IMG/VR virus record: IMGVR_UViG_3300005293_000051
Location: 1-25,047 of that record
DNA from: a virus
Direction: 5' to 3' (one strand)
DNA length: 25,047 nt
Below the pieces are notes generated by a model that worked only from the letters and a program-made list of their open reading frames with translations, searched no databases and was not told the origin of the DNA. Shown here piece after piece: positions 1-6,870 of this stretch (position 1 is the stretch's first letter; each line of letters begins with the position of its first letter). Made by a program: the position numbers and the translations under genes.

Positions 1-2643
1 ATCCGGACCGCCTACGCCTTCACGTCCTCATCCACCCTGGCCCTCGCCGCCGGAGCCACCCTCTGGGTCGGCATTGGGGAAGGCGTGGCCGGCGCGGCCA
101 GGTTCGGCGGCACGGGTACGGCCGGGAACCTCTACTTCTACTCATCCACCAACGGGACGGCCTGGACGCAGCGCCACACCGTCGCTACCCCCGCCTACGT
201 CAATAACGTCACCGTCATCCTGGACCAGGGCAGCTACCAGGCGGGCACGGCCGTCACCACCTGGGACGACTTCAACACCACCAGCACAGTCGACTACACC
301 GCCGCCCCAGCAGACGCCGCAGGGATCACCGACAGCGCAGCGCGGGCCCTGACCGCCACCCGGACCCAGGGCGACACTGCCGGGATCACGGACACCGCGA
401 GCGACGCTCTCGCGGCGAGACGTACCCCCGCCGACAGTGCCGGGATCAGCGACACGGCCGCACGGTCCCTCGCAGCGGCCCGGGCCCCCGCCGACAGCGC
501 CGGGATCACGGACGCCAGGACGGTCCAGCGCACGAGCGCCCGCACCCAACCGGACACCGCCGGCATCACGGACGCGCGCGCCCTCGGCCGCGGCACGGCC
601 CGGGCGGACACCGCAGGGATCACGGACACGGCGACCGACGCCCTCGCCGCGAGGCGTACCCCGGCAGATAACGCCGGGATCACGGACGCCCGGACGGCGG
701 CCATGGGCCGGAACCGCGCACCTGTTGATAACGCTGGGATCACGGACACGGCGACCGCCTCGAGGACCACGGCCCGGACCGCCGGAGATAACGCCTCGGT
801 CACGGACGCGCGGACCGTCACCCGCACCACCGCCCGCGCCCAGCCGGACAGCACAGGCATCACGGACGCGCGGACCGTCACGCGCACTAGCGCCCGCACC
901 CAGGGCGACACCGTCGGCCTGACCGATGCGCGGACCGTCCAGCGCGCTACATCGAGGACCGCCACGGACGGCGCCGGCGTCACCGACAGCATCATCGCGA
1001 CCATCGGCATTCCCAAGTCCGTCGGCGACAGCGCCGGGATCACCGATCAGGTCACGGCCACGAGGACCACGGCCCGGACCGTCGCGGACGTCCTCGGCCT
1101 GACCGACGCCCGCGCGCTCCGCCGCGGCGAGACCCAGCCGGACAGCGCAGGCATCACGGATGCCGTCGCGGACGCCGTCGCTGCAGCGCGTACCCGCAAC
1201 GACGCCACGGGCATCAGCGACACCGCCACCGACGCCCTCACGGCACGCCGCGCCCCGGCAGACCTGGCAGGCCTGACCGACGCGCGGACCGTCACTCGCA
1301 CCACCCGCCGGACCCCGGCGGACACGGCCGGCATCACCGACGCCGTCACCGTCCAACGGACCACCGCCCGCGCCATCACCGACGGCATCGCGGCCGTCGA
1401 TAACGGCGCAGAACAGGACGGCGGGTCCAAGCTCCGCACCCCCGCTGACCAGGCCCCCATCACGGACCAGGTCACGGCCGTCCGCACGAGCTCCCGCACC
1501 CCGGCAGACACAGCCGGCATCACCGACACCGCCGCCGGCGTGCTCTCCCGCACCACCGCCCGGACCATCACCGACACCCTCGGGATCACCGACGCCGCCA
1601 CCGCGGCCGCAGCCGCAGCCCGGACCGTCGCGGACGTCCTCGGGATCAGCGACACCGCAGCGGACAGCCTCGCTGCCCGCCGGGCCCCGGCGGACGCCCT
1701 CGGCCTCACCGACGCCCGAACCGTCCAGCGGACCACCCGCCGGACCCTGACCGACACCGCCGCCCTGACTGACGCCGCAGCGGACGCCCTCGCAGGCACC
1801 CGGACCAGGACGGACCAGTCAGGGATCAGCGACGCCGCTGCCGGCCAGTGGGGCAGGGCCCGCACCCAGGCAGACAGCACGGGCATCACGGACGCCCGGA
1901 CCGCCGCCATGTCCCGGCCCCGCACCGCGACGGACACCGCCGGGATCAGTGACGCCCGGACCGTCACCCGCACGAGCGCCCGCACCCCCGCGGACACGGC
2001 AGGGATCGCCGACACGGTCACGGCCGTCCGCACCACTGCCCGGACCATCGCCGACGTCGTCGGGAACACGGACCAGGCGGAGCAGGATGGCGGCTCCCGG
2101 AACCGGACCAAAACCGACCTGGCCGGCATCACCGACGCGGCGACCGACGCTCTCGCGGCGAGGCGTACCCCCGCGGACACGACAGGTATCACGGACGCGC
2201 GAACCGTCCGCCGCACCACAGCGAGGACCCGGAATGACGGGGCCGGCATCACGGACCAGGTCACGGCCCGCATCGACCGCCGCGCCACCATCACCGACGT
2301 CGTCGGCACCGCAGACACCCGCGCCCGGGCAGCAGCGAACCGCCGCACCCGCAACGACGTCGCCGCGATCACCGACGCCGTCCTCGCTCTCAAGGGCCAC
2401 GACTACCACGCGACCATCGCCGACATCCTCGGCCTCAGCGACAACGCCGCAGGGCAGCGAGCCGAACGCCACTACATCATCACCATCGACCTCGGCGCCC
2501 CCCGCTGGATCGCCGACCCAGGCGCCGCCCGCTGGGACGCCGGTCCCGTCGCCGCCGGCCCGCGCTGGCTAGGCGACGGGAGCAACCCCCGATGGGACGC
2601 CGCCCACCCCGGCCCGCGCTGGACCGCGGACCACACCGAATGA
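1..2643 (+). CDS. Repeat-rich tail-fibre-like protein (5' truncated)
   Basis: The frame is open from base 1, so the gene starts outside the window; 880 codons plus stop are visible. A GTG at 85 is only an internal candidate start. Residues 1 to about 100 look like the end of a LamG/concanavalin-type jelly roll (NLYFYSSTNGTAW, then VILDQGSY and TTWDDFNTT). Residues about 107-830 are about 36 tandem copies of a 20-residue unit with consensus AGITD-x5-R-x2-R-x3-D. The C terminus carries five short units containing RW (APRW, AARW, PRW x3). Actinophage fibre and minor tail proteins are known to carry 'D-x-LGLTD' repeat arrays, so a surface fibre or spike stalk is the best guess. Its position before the capsid genes is unusual for a fibre. 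Function is inferred from architecture only; a role in adhesion to host or surface is plausible but not shown. Confidence 0.8.
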   Translation: MRTAYAFTSSSTLALAAGATLWVGIGEGVAGAARFGGTGTAGNLYFYSSTNGTAWTQRHTVATPAYVNNVTVILDQGSYQAGTAVTTWDDFNTTSTVDYTAAPADAAGITDSAARALTATRTQGDTAGITDTASDALAARRTPADSAGISDTAARSLAAARAPADSAGITDARTVQRTSARTQPDTAGITDARALGRGTARADTAGITDTATDALAARRTPADNAGITDARTAAMGRNRAPVDNAGITDTATASRTTARTAGDNASVTDARTVTRTTARAQPDSTGITDARTVTRTSARTQGDTVGLTDARTVQRATSRTATDGAGVTDSIIATIGIPKSVGDSAGITDQVTATRTTARTVADVLGLTDARALRRGETQPDSAGITDAVADAVAAARTRNDATGISDTATDALTARRAPADLAGLTDARTVTRTTRRTPADTAGITDAVTVQRTTARAITDGIAAVDNGAEQDGGSKLRTPADQAPITDQVTAVRTSSRTPADTAGITDTAAGVLSRTTARTITDTLGITDAATAAAAAARTVADVLGISDTAADSLAARRAPADALGLTDARTVQRTTRRTLTDTAALTDAAADALAGTRTRTDQSGISDAAAGQWGRARTQADSTGITDARTAAMSRPRTATDTAGISDARTVTRTSARTPADTAGIADTVTAVRTTARTIADVVGNTDQAEQDGGSRNRTKTDLAGITDAATDALAARRTPADTTGITDARTVRRTTARTRNDGAGITDQVTARIDRRATITDVVGTADTRARAAANRRTRNDVAAITDAVLALKGHDYHATIADILGLSDNAAGQRAERHYIITIDLGAPRWIADPGAARWDAGPVAAGPRWLGDGSNPRWDAAHPGPRWTADHTE
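319..2490 (+). repeat. 60-bp in-frame tandem repeat array, about 36 copies
   Basis: Units begin at the codons for AGITD/LGLTD/TGITD. Most are exactly 60 bp (20 residues); exceptions are 18 residues (units 5 and 14), 21 (unit 30) and 22 (units 19, 21 and 35). The D before each unit and the TD inside it are almost invariant, and the middle is Arg/Thr/Ala-rich. Two variants carry an inserted AEQDGGS (around 1407 and 2077) and lie 11 units apart, which suggests an older block duplication. Copies differ by many third-position changes, so the array is old rather than freshly expanded. Confidence 0.9.
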
Positions 2644-2653
2644 GGAGCCCGAC

Positions 2654-2929
2654 ATGATCAATGAGTACCCGCAGGAATCCAACGTCTTCCAGCCCGTCAC
2701 CGTACGCCTGGACGGCAGCCCGCACTACACCGGCGTCCTCTTCGCCGTCGTACCGCCCCGGGAACGGCCCGCCGCCGAAGACTTCACCGCCGCCACCATC
2801 CTCGGCGGAGTAACCGGAGTCATGACCGGAGGCCGCGCCCTGGGCACCTGGCACGTCTGGGCCAAGGTCGAAGACGTATCCCCCGAAACCCCCTGGGTCG
2901 ATTGCGGCCCCGTTTTCAGAACCGAGTAA
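2654..2929 (+). CDS. Small beta-rich protein next to the fibre gene
   Basis: This 91-residue protein starts at ATG 2654. The SD AGGAG (2643-2647) overlaps the stop codon of the upstream fibre gene, so the two are probably translationally coupled. The sequence alternates hydrophobic and polar residues (QPVTVRLDG, GVLFAVVPP, GTWHVWAKVED), which suggests a small beta-sandwich. There is no signal peptide or membrane segment. I do not recognise a family. Coupling and position suggest it works with the fibre, for example as a capping, assembly or virion accessory protein, but that is inference. Confidence 0.75.
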   Translation: MINEYPQESNVFQPVTVRLDGSPHYTGVLFAVVPPRERPAAEDFTAATILGGVTGVMTGGRALGTWHVWAKVEDVSPETPWVDCGPVFRTE

Positions 2930-2933
2930 AGAC

Positions 2934-3275
2934 ATGGAAGACGCAGCAGCAGCGGCAGCGGTCCTCGCCGAAGTCGAACGAATCATCGAGCACGAGCACG
3001 CCGAACAGGGCGCCACCGCGCACCTCAAGGACATGTTCAACCTCCAGGACCGGCAAGCGACCATGGCCCTCCACCAGATCAGGGCCAACTTCGCCCGGGC
3101 CGCGCATAGGGCCGGCATGACCTTTGACGAGTACGTCGACGCCCTGACCCTGGCCGGGAAGATGGCGATCTTCGGTTTCTGCGTAGGCGCCGTCCAGCAG
3201 CAGGACCTGGACCTCGGCGTCGACCCGGTCACAGGGGAGAAGAGGCGCCCGCCCGCCCAGGACTACAACATCTAA
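2934..3275 (+). CDS. Small helical hypothetical protein
   Basis: This 113-residue protein starts four bases after the preceding stop; its SD is weak (GAGTAAAG), so coupling is likely. Composition is strongly helical: an Ala-rich start (EDAAAAAAVLAEVERII), then amphipathic stretches around HLKDMFNLQDRQATMALHQI and FDEYVDALTLAGK. The tail (KRRPPAQDYNI) looks disordered. There are no Cys pairs or catalytic motifs and no TM segment long enough to call. It is the last gene before a 237-nt control region, so it probably ends a transcription unit with the fibre gene. Family and function are not recognised. Confidence 0.7.
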   Translation: MEDAAAAAAVLAEVERIIEHEHAEQGATAHLKDMFNLQDRQATMALHQIRANFARAAHRAGMTFDEYVDALTLAGKMAIFGFCVGAVQQQDLDLGVDPVTGEKRRPPAQDYNI

Positions 3276-3418
3276 CATGTGCGCGAGCAGTGAAACCAGG
3301 GTAAAGACTCATAGGCAACTCCCAGCGAAAAACCCTTCCACCCGCCATAACCGAGGTTTAGTCTTGAAGAAACAGGGGAAGCAGGGCCAACCGAAACGAA
3401 ACCAGGAGGTGAAGAACG

Positions 3419-3448
3419 ATGGCGACCAACGCCGATAGAAGACCTTAA
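3419..3448 (+). CDS. Nine-codon leader-like ORF with strong SD
   Basis: ATG GCG ACC AAC ... TAA encodes MATNADRRP. It follows AGGAGGTGA (3404-3412), one of the strongest SD matches in the window, ending 6-8 nt before the ATG. The ORF stops 16 nt before the hairpin at 3465. It could be a leader peptide, an upstream ORF that controls read-through into the hairpin, or the relic of a lost gene: the internal start of the scaffold gene at 4102 also begins MATN. Translation is plausible; function is unknown. Confidence 0.4.
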   Translation: MATNADRRP

Positions 3449-3464
3449 CTTCACAGAAAAAACG

Positions 3465-3500
3465 AAGGACCCCGCAGCCGAACTAGATGCGGGGTCCTTT
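3465..3500 (+). terminator. Intrinsic terminator T1
   Basis: A perfect 12-bp stem, AAGGACCCCGCA (3465-3476) with TGCGGGGTCCTT (3488-3499), closes an 11-nt loop containing GAACTAG. Only a short T tract follows (CCTTTACG). It is expected to end transcription from the fibre unit, and it lies 12 nt before the next ATG. Confidence 0.75.
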
Positions 3501-3512
3501 ACGCTGTGTCCC

Positions 3513-3776
3513 ATGAGGCACTCCATTTCGGGCGAAGACCCAATCAGCAGAACCGGCACCTGTTCCGTCTGCGGCCCCATCGGCATCCGCCTACGCAAGG
3601 GACGACGCCCCGAGTGCATGACCGTCCGCAGAGCCCAGGCAGACAGCCCGAGAGCTAAACAGACCAGACGCCGCGCGCGACTCCGCGAGAACCGTTGCAA
3701 CAACCTCGTGGGAATCATCGAGAACAACCCCGGCCTCGCCGGGAAGGCGCACAGGTATATCGCGCAATACGCCTAA
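3513..3776 (+). CDS. Small Cys/Arg-rich protein between two terminators
   Basis: This 87-residue basic protein starts at ATG 3513. It has CSVC near residue 17 and another Cys in RRPECM, giving a possible partial zinc knuckle, followed by a run rich in Arg/Lys (RAKQTRRRARLREN) and a helical end. That composition suggests nucleic-acid binding, but I see no HNH catalytic residues and no known family. No SD precedes the ATG (TACGCTGTGTCCC), so it may be poorly translated, leaderless, or dependent on read-through from T1. Terminators lie on both sides, the layout of a 'moron', a gene with its own control added to a phage late region. The start is uncertain. Confidence 0.6.
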   Translation: MRHSISGEDPISRTGTCSVCGPIGIRLRKGRRPECMTVRRAQADSPRAKQTRRRARLRENRCNNLVGIIENNPGLAGKAHRYIAQYA

Positions 3777-3797
3777 AACCAAACAGCACAAAACTAA

Positions 3798-3828
3798 GGG
3801 AACCTGCGAACTAGGCAGGTTCCCCTTT
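3798..3828 (+). terminator. Intrinsic terminator T2
   Basis: A perfect 10-bp stem, GGGAACCTGC (3798-3807) and GCAGGTTCCC (3815-3824), closes the 7-nt loop GAACTAG, followed by CTTTACG. The loop and trailing sequence (CCTTTACG, then TTGTCC) nearly match T1. It insulates the capsid unit from upstream transcription. Confidence 0.8.
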
Positions 3829-3850
3829 ACGTTGTCCAGCCTATTACCCC

Positions 3851-3892
3851 GGCGTGTCGGACAACGGCGGACACGCCGCCCAACCGTAGCCT
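3851..3892 (+). promoter_or_regulatory. Late promoter-like element, copy A (head unit)
   Basis: GGCGTGTCGG starts at 3851 and TAGCCT occupies 3887-3892, 36 nt downstream. The same geometry recurs at 10493, 22155 and 23071. A perfect inverted copy, GACACGCC, lies at 3870-3877. No -35-like hexamer is present at the usual 17-nt spacing, which suggests dependence on an activator, or a repressor site over a promoter. The scaffold gene starts 44 nt downstream of the hexamer, and T2 lies just upstream. Confidence 0.6.
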
Positions 3893-3936
3893 AAGCCCTA
3901 TTGAACGCCCTTACACCCGACGGAAGGCCCGGTGCG

Positions 3937-4716
3937 ATGCCTGAGAAGCAGCAACGGAAGATGGTCGACATCGATGTAACCGAGACCTCCGCCGTGGACC
4001 ACCCAGCACACCTCGCAGAGGGATGGATCGTTTGCAAGTCCGCAACGGCCAAGGACGTCGAGAGCATCTTCGGAGCCCTCGCTACGGAAGGAAACGCCAC
4101 GATGGCAACCAATGACCAGACGGCCCCAACCGTCGAATCCCTGACCAAAGCCCTGGCAGACAAGGACGCAGAGCTCACCGCAGCGAACGACGCCCTCGCC
4201 AAGGCCACGGCCAAGCCCGAGGAACCCACCAGCCAGGAAGAGATGCTCAAGGCCCTGCCCGAGCCCGTCCGCCTGATGATCCAGAAGACCGAATCCGACG
4301 CCGCCGCCCTCAAAAAGCAGGCCGACGAAGACCGTGCCGAACTCATCAAGGTACGCGACGCCCGCCTGGACGACGCAGCGAAGACCGAAGCAGCGTCCAT
4401 GTTCAAGGCCGTCGCCATTGACACCGACACCGTCGGGCCGGCCCTCCGCCGCCTCGCCCTGGTAGACGCGGACCTGCACAAGTCCGTGACCGAGGCCCTC
4501 AAGGCCGCCGACGCGCAGCTGGAAACCGCCGGCGTCTTCAAATCCTTCGGCAAGGAATCCGACGCAGCCGCGCCGGCCCTGTCCAAGCTGGACACTGCAG
4601 CAGCCGAGCTTATGAAGGCTGACGCAACCCTCACCATGCCAGCGGCAATCGCCAAGGCCGCAGCCCAGACCCCGGCGCTGTACGACGAATACCTCGCAGA
4701 GAAGGCAGGAAAGTAA
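3937..4716 (+). CDS. Capsid scaffold / maturation-type protein
   Basis: I chose ATG 3937 (259 residues) because GGAAGG (3922-3927) lies 9 nt upstream; an in-frame TTG at 3901 has no SD. Residues 1-40 contain ETSAVDHPAHLAEGWIV, resembling the 'VDxPA...W' segment in XkdF-like and other phage head-maturation proteins. From residue 56 on it is a long charged, Ala-rich helical protein (KALADKDAELTAANDALAKA), typical of scaffolds. The N-terminal part is far too short to be a full protease and no catalytic triad is visible. A second start at ATG 4102 with its own SD could yield a shorter scaffold. Position directly before the decoration and capsid genes supports the role. It would guide procapsid assembly and then leave the head. 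Confidence 0.75.
   Translation: MPEKQQRKMVDIDVTETSAVDHPAHLAEGWIVCKSATAKDVESIFGALATEGNATMATNDQTAPTVESLTKALADKDAELTAANDALAKATAKPEEPTSQEEMLKALPEPVRLMIQKTESDAAALKKQADEDRAELIKVRDARLDDAAKTEAASMFKAVAIDTDTVGPALRRLALVDADLHKSVTEALKAADAQLETAGVFKSFGKESDAAAPALSKLDTAAAELMKADATLTMPAAIAKAAAQTPALYDEYLAEKAGK
4102..4716 (+). other. Possible internal translation start (shorter scaffold)
   Basis: ATG 4102 is in frame with the scaffold gene (residue 56) and is preceded by GGAAGGAA (4086-4093). The short product would begin MATNDQTAP and hold only the helical scaffold part. Nested protease/scaffold genes such as lambda C/Nu3 are the known precedent. This is a candidate; the SD is visible but use of the start is not proven. 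Confidence 0.4.
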
Positions 4717-4719
4717 GCC

Positions 4720-5094
4720 ATGGCTATTGAAGAAGGACTCAAGCAGGTTAGCGCCGACGCCGGCGCCGACCTTTCCGCAGCGGCAAACCAGTTCAAGGCC
4801 GTCAAGCTGGACGCCAACGGCGCCGTGGTTCTCTGCTCCGCCATCACGGACGTCACGTTCGGCATCCTCCAGGACGTAGCCGTCGCAGGCAAGGCCGTGC
4901 CCGTAGCGGTAGGCGGCATCTGCAAGGCCAAGGCCGGAGCGACGATCGCCGCAGGCGCCCCCGTAGCGACCAAAGCCGACGGTACCCTCCAGACCGCCGC
5001 AACCACCCAGTATGTCATCGGAGTGGCCCGTTTCGGCGGCGTCTCCGGCGACATTATCTCCGTTCAGCTGCAGCCCGCAGTCCTGAAAGCCTAG
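4720..5094 (+). CDS. Head decoration protein (DUF2190-like)
   Basis: This 124-residue protein starts three bases after the scaffold stop, with AGGAAAG just upstream. It has the compact, Gly/Ala/Val-rich pattern of DUF2190/lambda gpD-like decoration proteins: FKAVKLDANGAVVLCSAITD, ILQDVAVAGKAVPVAVGG, a turn with GATIAAGAPVATKADG, then IGVARFGGVSGDIISVQL. Size and the scaffold-decoration-capsid order fit the family. It should bind the outside of the expanded capsid and stabilise it. The family assignment comes from pattern only. Confidence 0.75.
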   Translation: MAIEEGLKQVSADAGADLSAAANQFKAVKLDANGAVVLCSAITDVTFGILQDVAVAGKAVPVAVGGICKAKAGATIAAGAPVATKADGTLQTAATTQYVIGVARFGGVSGDIISVQLQPAVLKA

Positions 5095-5129
5095 CGGCGC
5101 GAGCCGGATAACCCGAAAGGACCAGAATC

Positions 5130-6107
5130 ATGGCTCAGCCGACCCTCAACAGCCAGCATTACGATGCTGTGCTCACCAACATTTCCGTCGCCTACATGCA
5201 GGCACCGGACAACTACGTCGCCCGCCGGGTATTCCCCGTCGTCGGAGTAGACAAGCAGTCCGGGATCTACTTCAAGTACAACCAGGGCGACTGGCTGCGC
5301 GACGAAGCGAAGAAGCGCGCGGACGCGACCGAGTCAGCCGGGTCCGGCTACTCGACCAGCACGGATAACTACCAGGCCGACGTCTACGCCTTCCATAAGG
5401 ACGTAGGCGAGCAGATCGTTGCCAACGCGACGTCCCCGCTGGCACCCCTGACCGACGCAACGAAGTTCGTCGCGAGCCGCCTCCTGCTCCGCCAGGAAGT
5501 GGACTTTGCCACAACGTACTTCAAGACCGGGGTTTGGGCGACCGACCTCACCGGACACGCATCGACGAACACCGGGTCCAACTTCATCCAGTTCTCGAAC
5601 TACTCAACGTCCACCCCGATCGAGACCATCGACCGGGCCAAAGAATACGTTGTCGGCGTGACCGGTTTCGAGGTCAACACCATGGTTGTCGGGAAGACCG
5701 TTTTCAACGCGCTCAAGAACCACCCGGCCATCATCGACCGCATCAAGTACACATCCTCCGATGTGATCACCGAGCAGATCCTGGCCCGGTACTTCGACGT
5801 CGATAATTTCCTGGTAGCCAAGGCTATCCGGAACACCGCCGCAGAGGGCCAGGCTGACGCGATCAGCTACCTCTACAGCGACGGCATCTTCCTCTGCCAC
5901 GCAGCATCCAACCCGGGCCTCCTGACCCCGTCCGCCGGCTACACGTTCGCGTGGAACGGCATCACGGGCTCATCCGGCCTGGACGTAGGCACCTACCAGA
6001 TCCCGATGCCCCTTGCCAAGGCGACCCGCATCGAGTCGCAGTCCGCATGGGTCAACAAGGTTGTTGCAACCAACCTCGGCGTCTTCATGAACGACGTCCT
6101 CGCCTAA
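5130..6107 (+). CDS. Major capsid protein
   Basis: This 325-residue protein starts at ATG 5130 with GAAAGGA 8 nt upstream. The N-terminal sequence (AYMQAPDNYVARRVFPVVGVD) and the following YFKYNQGDWLRDEAKKRA.GSGYS resemble the 'vfP.v.v....Y..y....f.r' start of HK97-fold coat proteins of the lambda gpE-like kind. A long helix with LLLRQEVDFATTYF follows, then a capsid-like strand and loop pattern. Size, the preceding decoration and scaffold genes, and a strong terminator directly afterwards all support the assignment. There is no N-terminal delta domain like that of HK97 gp5, in keeping with a separate scaffold. Confidence 0.85.
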   Translation: MAQPTLNSQHYDAVLTNISVAYMQAPDNYVARRVFPVVGVDKQSGIYFKYNQGDWLRDEAKKRADATESAGSGYSTSTDNYQADVYAFHKDVGEQIVANATSPLAPLTDATKFVASRLLLRQEVDFATTYFKTGVWATDLTGHASTNTGSNFIQFSNYSTSTPIETIDRAKEYVVGVTGFEVNTMVVGKTVFNALKNHPAIIDRIKYTSSDVITEQILARYFDVDNFLVAKAIRNTAAEGQADAISYLYSDGIFLCHAASNPGLLTPSAGYTFAWNGITGSSGLDVGTYQIPMPLAKATRIESQSAWVNKVVATNLGVFMNDVLA

Positions 6108-6132
6108 CCAGCAGGGACGCACGCTACCGGCT

Positions 6133-6168
6133 AAGCCCCGGGCCGGACACGACCCGGCCCGGGGCTTT
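6133..6168 (+). terminator. Strong hairpin terminator after the capsid gene
   Basis: A perfect 14-bp stem, AAGCCCCGGGCCGG (6133-6146) and CCGGCCCGGGGCTT (6154-6167), closes the 7-nt loop ACACGAC and is followed by TCC. I see no promoter before the next gene, so this hairpin probably attenuates rather than blocks: much capsid mRNA, less connector mRNA. Confidence 0.8.
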
Positions 6169-6205
6169 CCCATACCCCCACCAGAGCTCACAGGAGGACC
6201 CCGCC

Positions 6206-6481
6206 ATGACCCTCACCCCCATCGCCAAACCAGGACCGCCGCCGGCAAGCAAACCGCCTGTCGACCCGATCCTCCTCGAGACCGACGCGGGCCTCATGAT
6301 CGAAACCCCGTACGAATGGCGCGAGTTCTGCGACCCGTGCGGCCTCAAACACCTTGCCTGGGCGGCCCGCCCTTACCGGACCGTCAGCCTGTACGAGGTA
6401 CTAACCTCATACCGCCAGTACACCTGCTACAGCTGCCGCAAGCCCCTCTGGGCGCCCGAGAACGCGCAGACCACCCCATGA
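6206..6481 (+). CDS. Small zinc-ribbon-like protein in the head module
   Basis: ATG 6206 is preceded by AGGAGG (6192-6197), giving 91 residues. The first 30 residues are Pro-rich and probably flexible. CDPC near residue 42 and CYSC near residue 75 form a two-CxxC zinc ribbon, spaced by a compact stretch (LKHLAWAARPYRTVSLYEVL). The stop overlaps the next start (ATGA at 6478-6481). It lies between the capsid and the connector genes; similar small zinc proteins occur there in other actinophages, but I cannot name a role. It may be a structural zinc fold for head assembly, or nucleic-acid binding. Confidence 0.75.
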   Translation: MTLTPIAKPGPPPASKPPVDPILLETDAGLMIETPYEWREFCDPCGLKHLAWAARPYRTVSLYEVLTSYRQYTCYSCRKPLWAPENAQTTP

Positions 6482-6870
6482 GCGGTCCTTGGAACTACGG
6501 CGGAGACCTGAACAACCCCGCCGACCTCGTCCGCTATCTCATCGGCGACACCACCCAGGCCAAGCATTCACCGACGGACACCGAAATCGAGTACTGGATG
6601 ACGGTCAACACCACCGACGGGACCATCGACGCCTACAAGGCCGCCGCCCAGGTAGCCCGGCACCTGGCCACCAGGTTCCGCACGCTGGCGAACAGCCAGG
6701 TCAAGATCGGCGACATGTCCCTCACGAACAACTACGGCACCCTCGCGGACCAGTACATCGACACCGCAGACCGCCTGGACGGCGGAGCGAACGCAGGCGG
6801 CCTCGGCGGCCCCCGCTGGGACACCAGCGTCGCCGGGTCCTTCTCCATGGGCCTCATGGACCACCCATGA
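6478..6870 (+). CDS. Head-tail connector, adaptor-like
   Basis: This 130-residue protein starts at ATG 6478, coupled to the upstream gene by a 4-nt overlap. It begins DLVRYLIGDTTQAKHSPTDTEIEYWM, the usual start of gp6/gp15-type adaptor proteins ('vr.liGD......lsD.ei...l'), followed by a helix with AAAQVARHLATRFRT and a second half ending in an extended tail. The adaptor ring joins the portal to the stopper. Position as the first connector gene after the capsid fits. The identification rests on this motif and the gene order. Confidence 0.75.
   Translation: MSGPWNYGGDLNNPADLVRYLIGDTTQAKHSPTDTEIEYWMTVNTTDGTIDAYKAAAQVARHLATRFRTLANSQVKIGDMSLTNNYGTLADQYIDTADRLDGGANAGGLGGPRWDTSVAGSFSMGLMDHP

Noticed and set aside
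142-1356. Long minus-strand reading frames across the repeat gene (also 294-1043 and 1047-2393)
   Set aside because: They are shadows of the 60-bp repeats in a GC-rich gene: low-complexity products, no SD, no domains, and they oppose every supported gene.
319-2490. CRISPR array
   Set aside because: Units are 60 bp with no unique spacers and are in frame within one gene.
3336-3364. Promoter with TAGTCT (3359-3364) upstream of the nine-codon ORF
   Set aside because: The hexamer fits TAnnCT but no GGCGTG box lies 36 nt upstream and TTCCAC is a poor -35; too weak to list.
3901-3936. TTG 3901 as start of the scaffold gene
   Set aside because: No SD, and it lies only 9 nt after the -10-like TAGCCT, probably close to the transcript start; ATG 3937 has GGAAGG well placed.
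3891-5054. Minus-strand frame of 387 residues across the scaffold and decoration genes
   Set aside because: The + strand genes have SDs, sensible starts and recognisable patterns; the reverse product is Ala/Ser-rich and lies over the promoter element.
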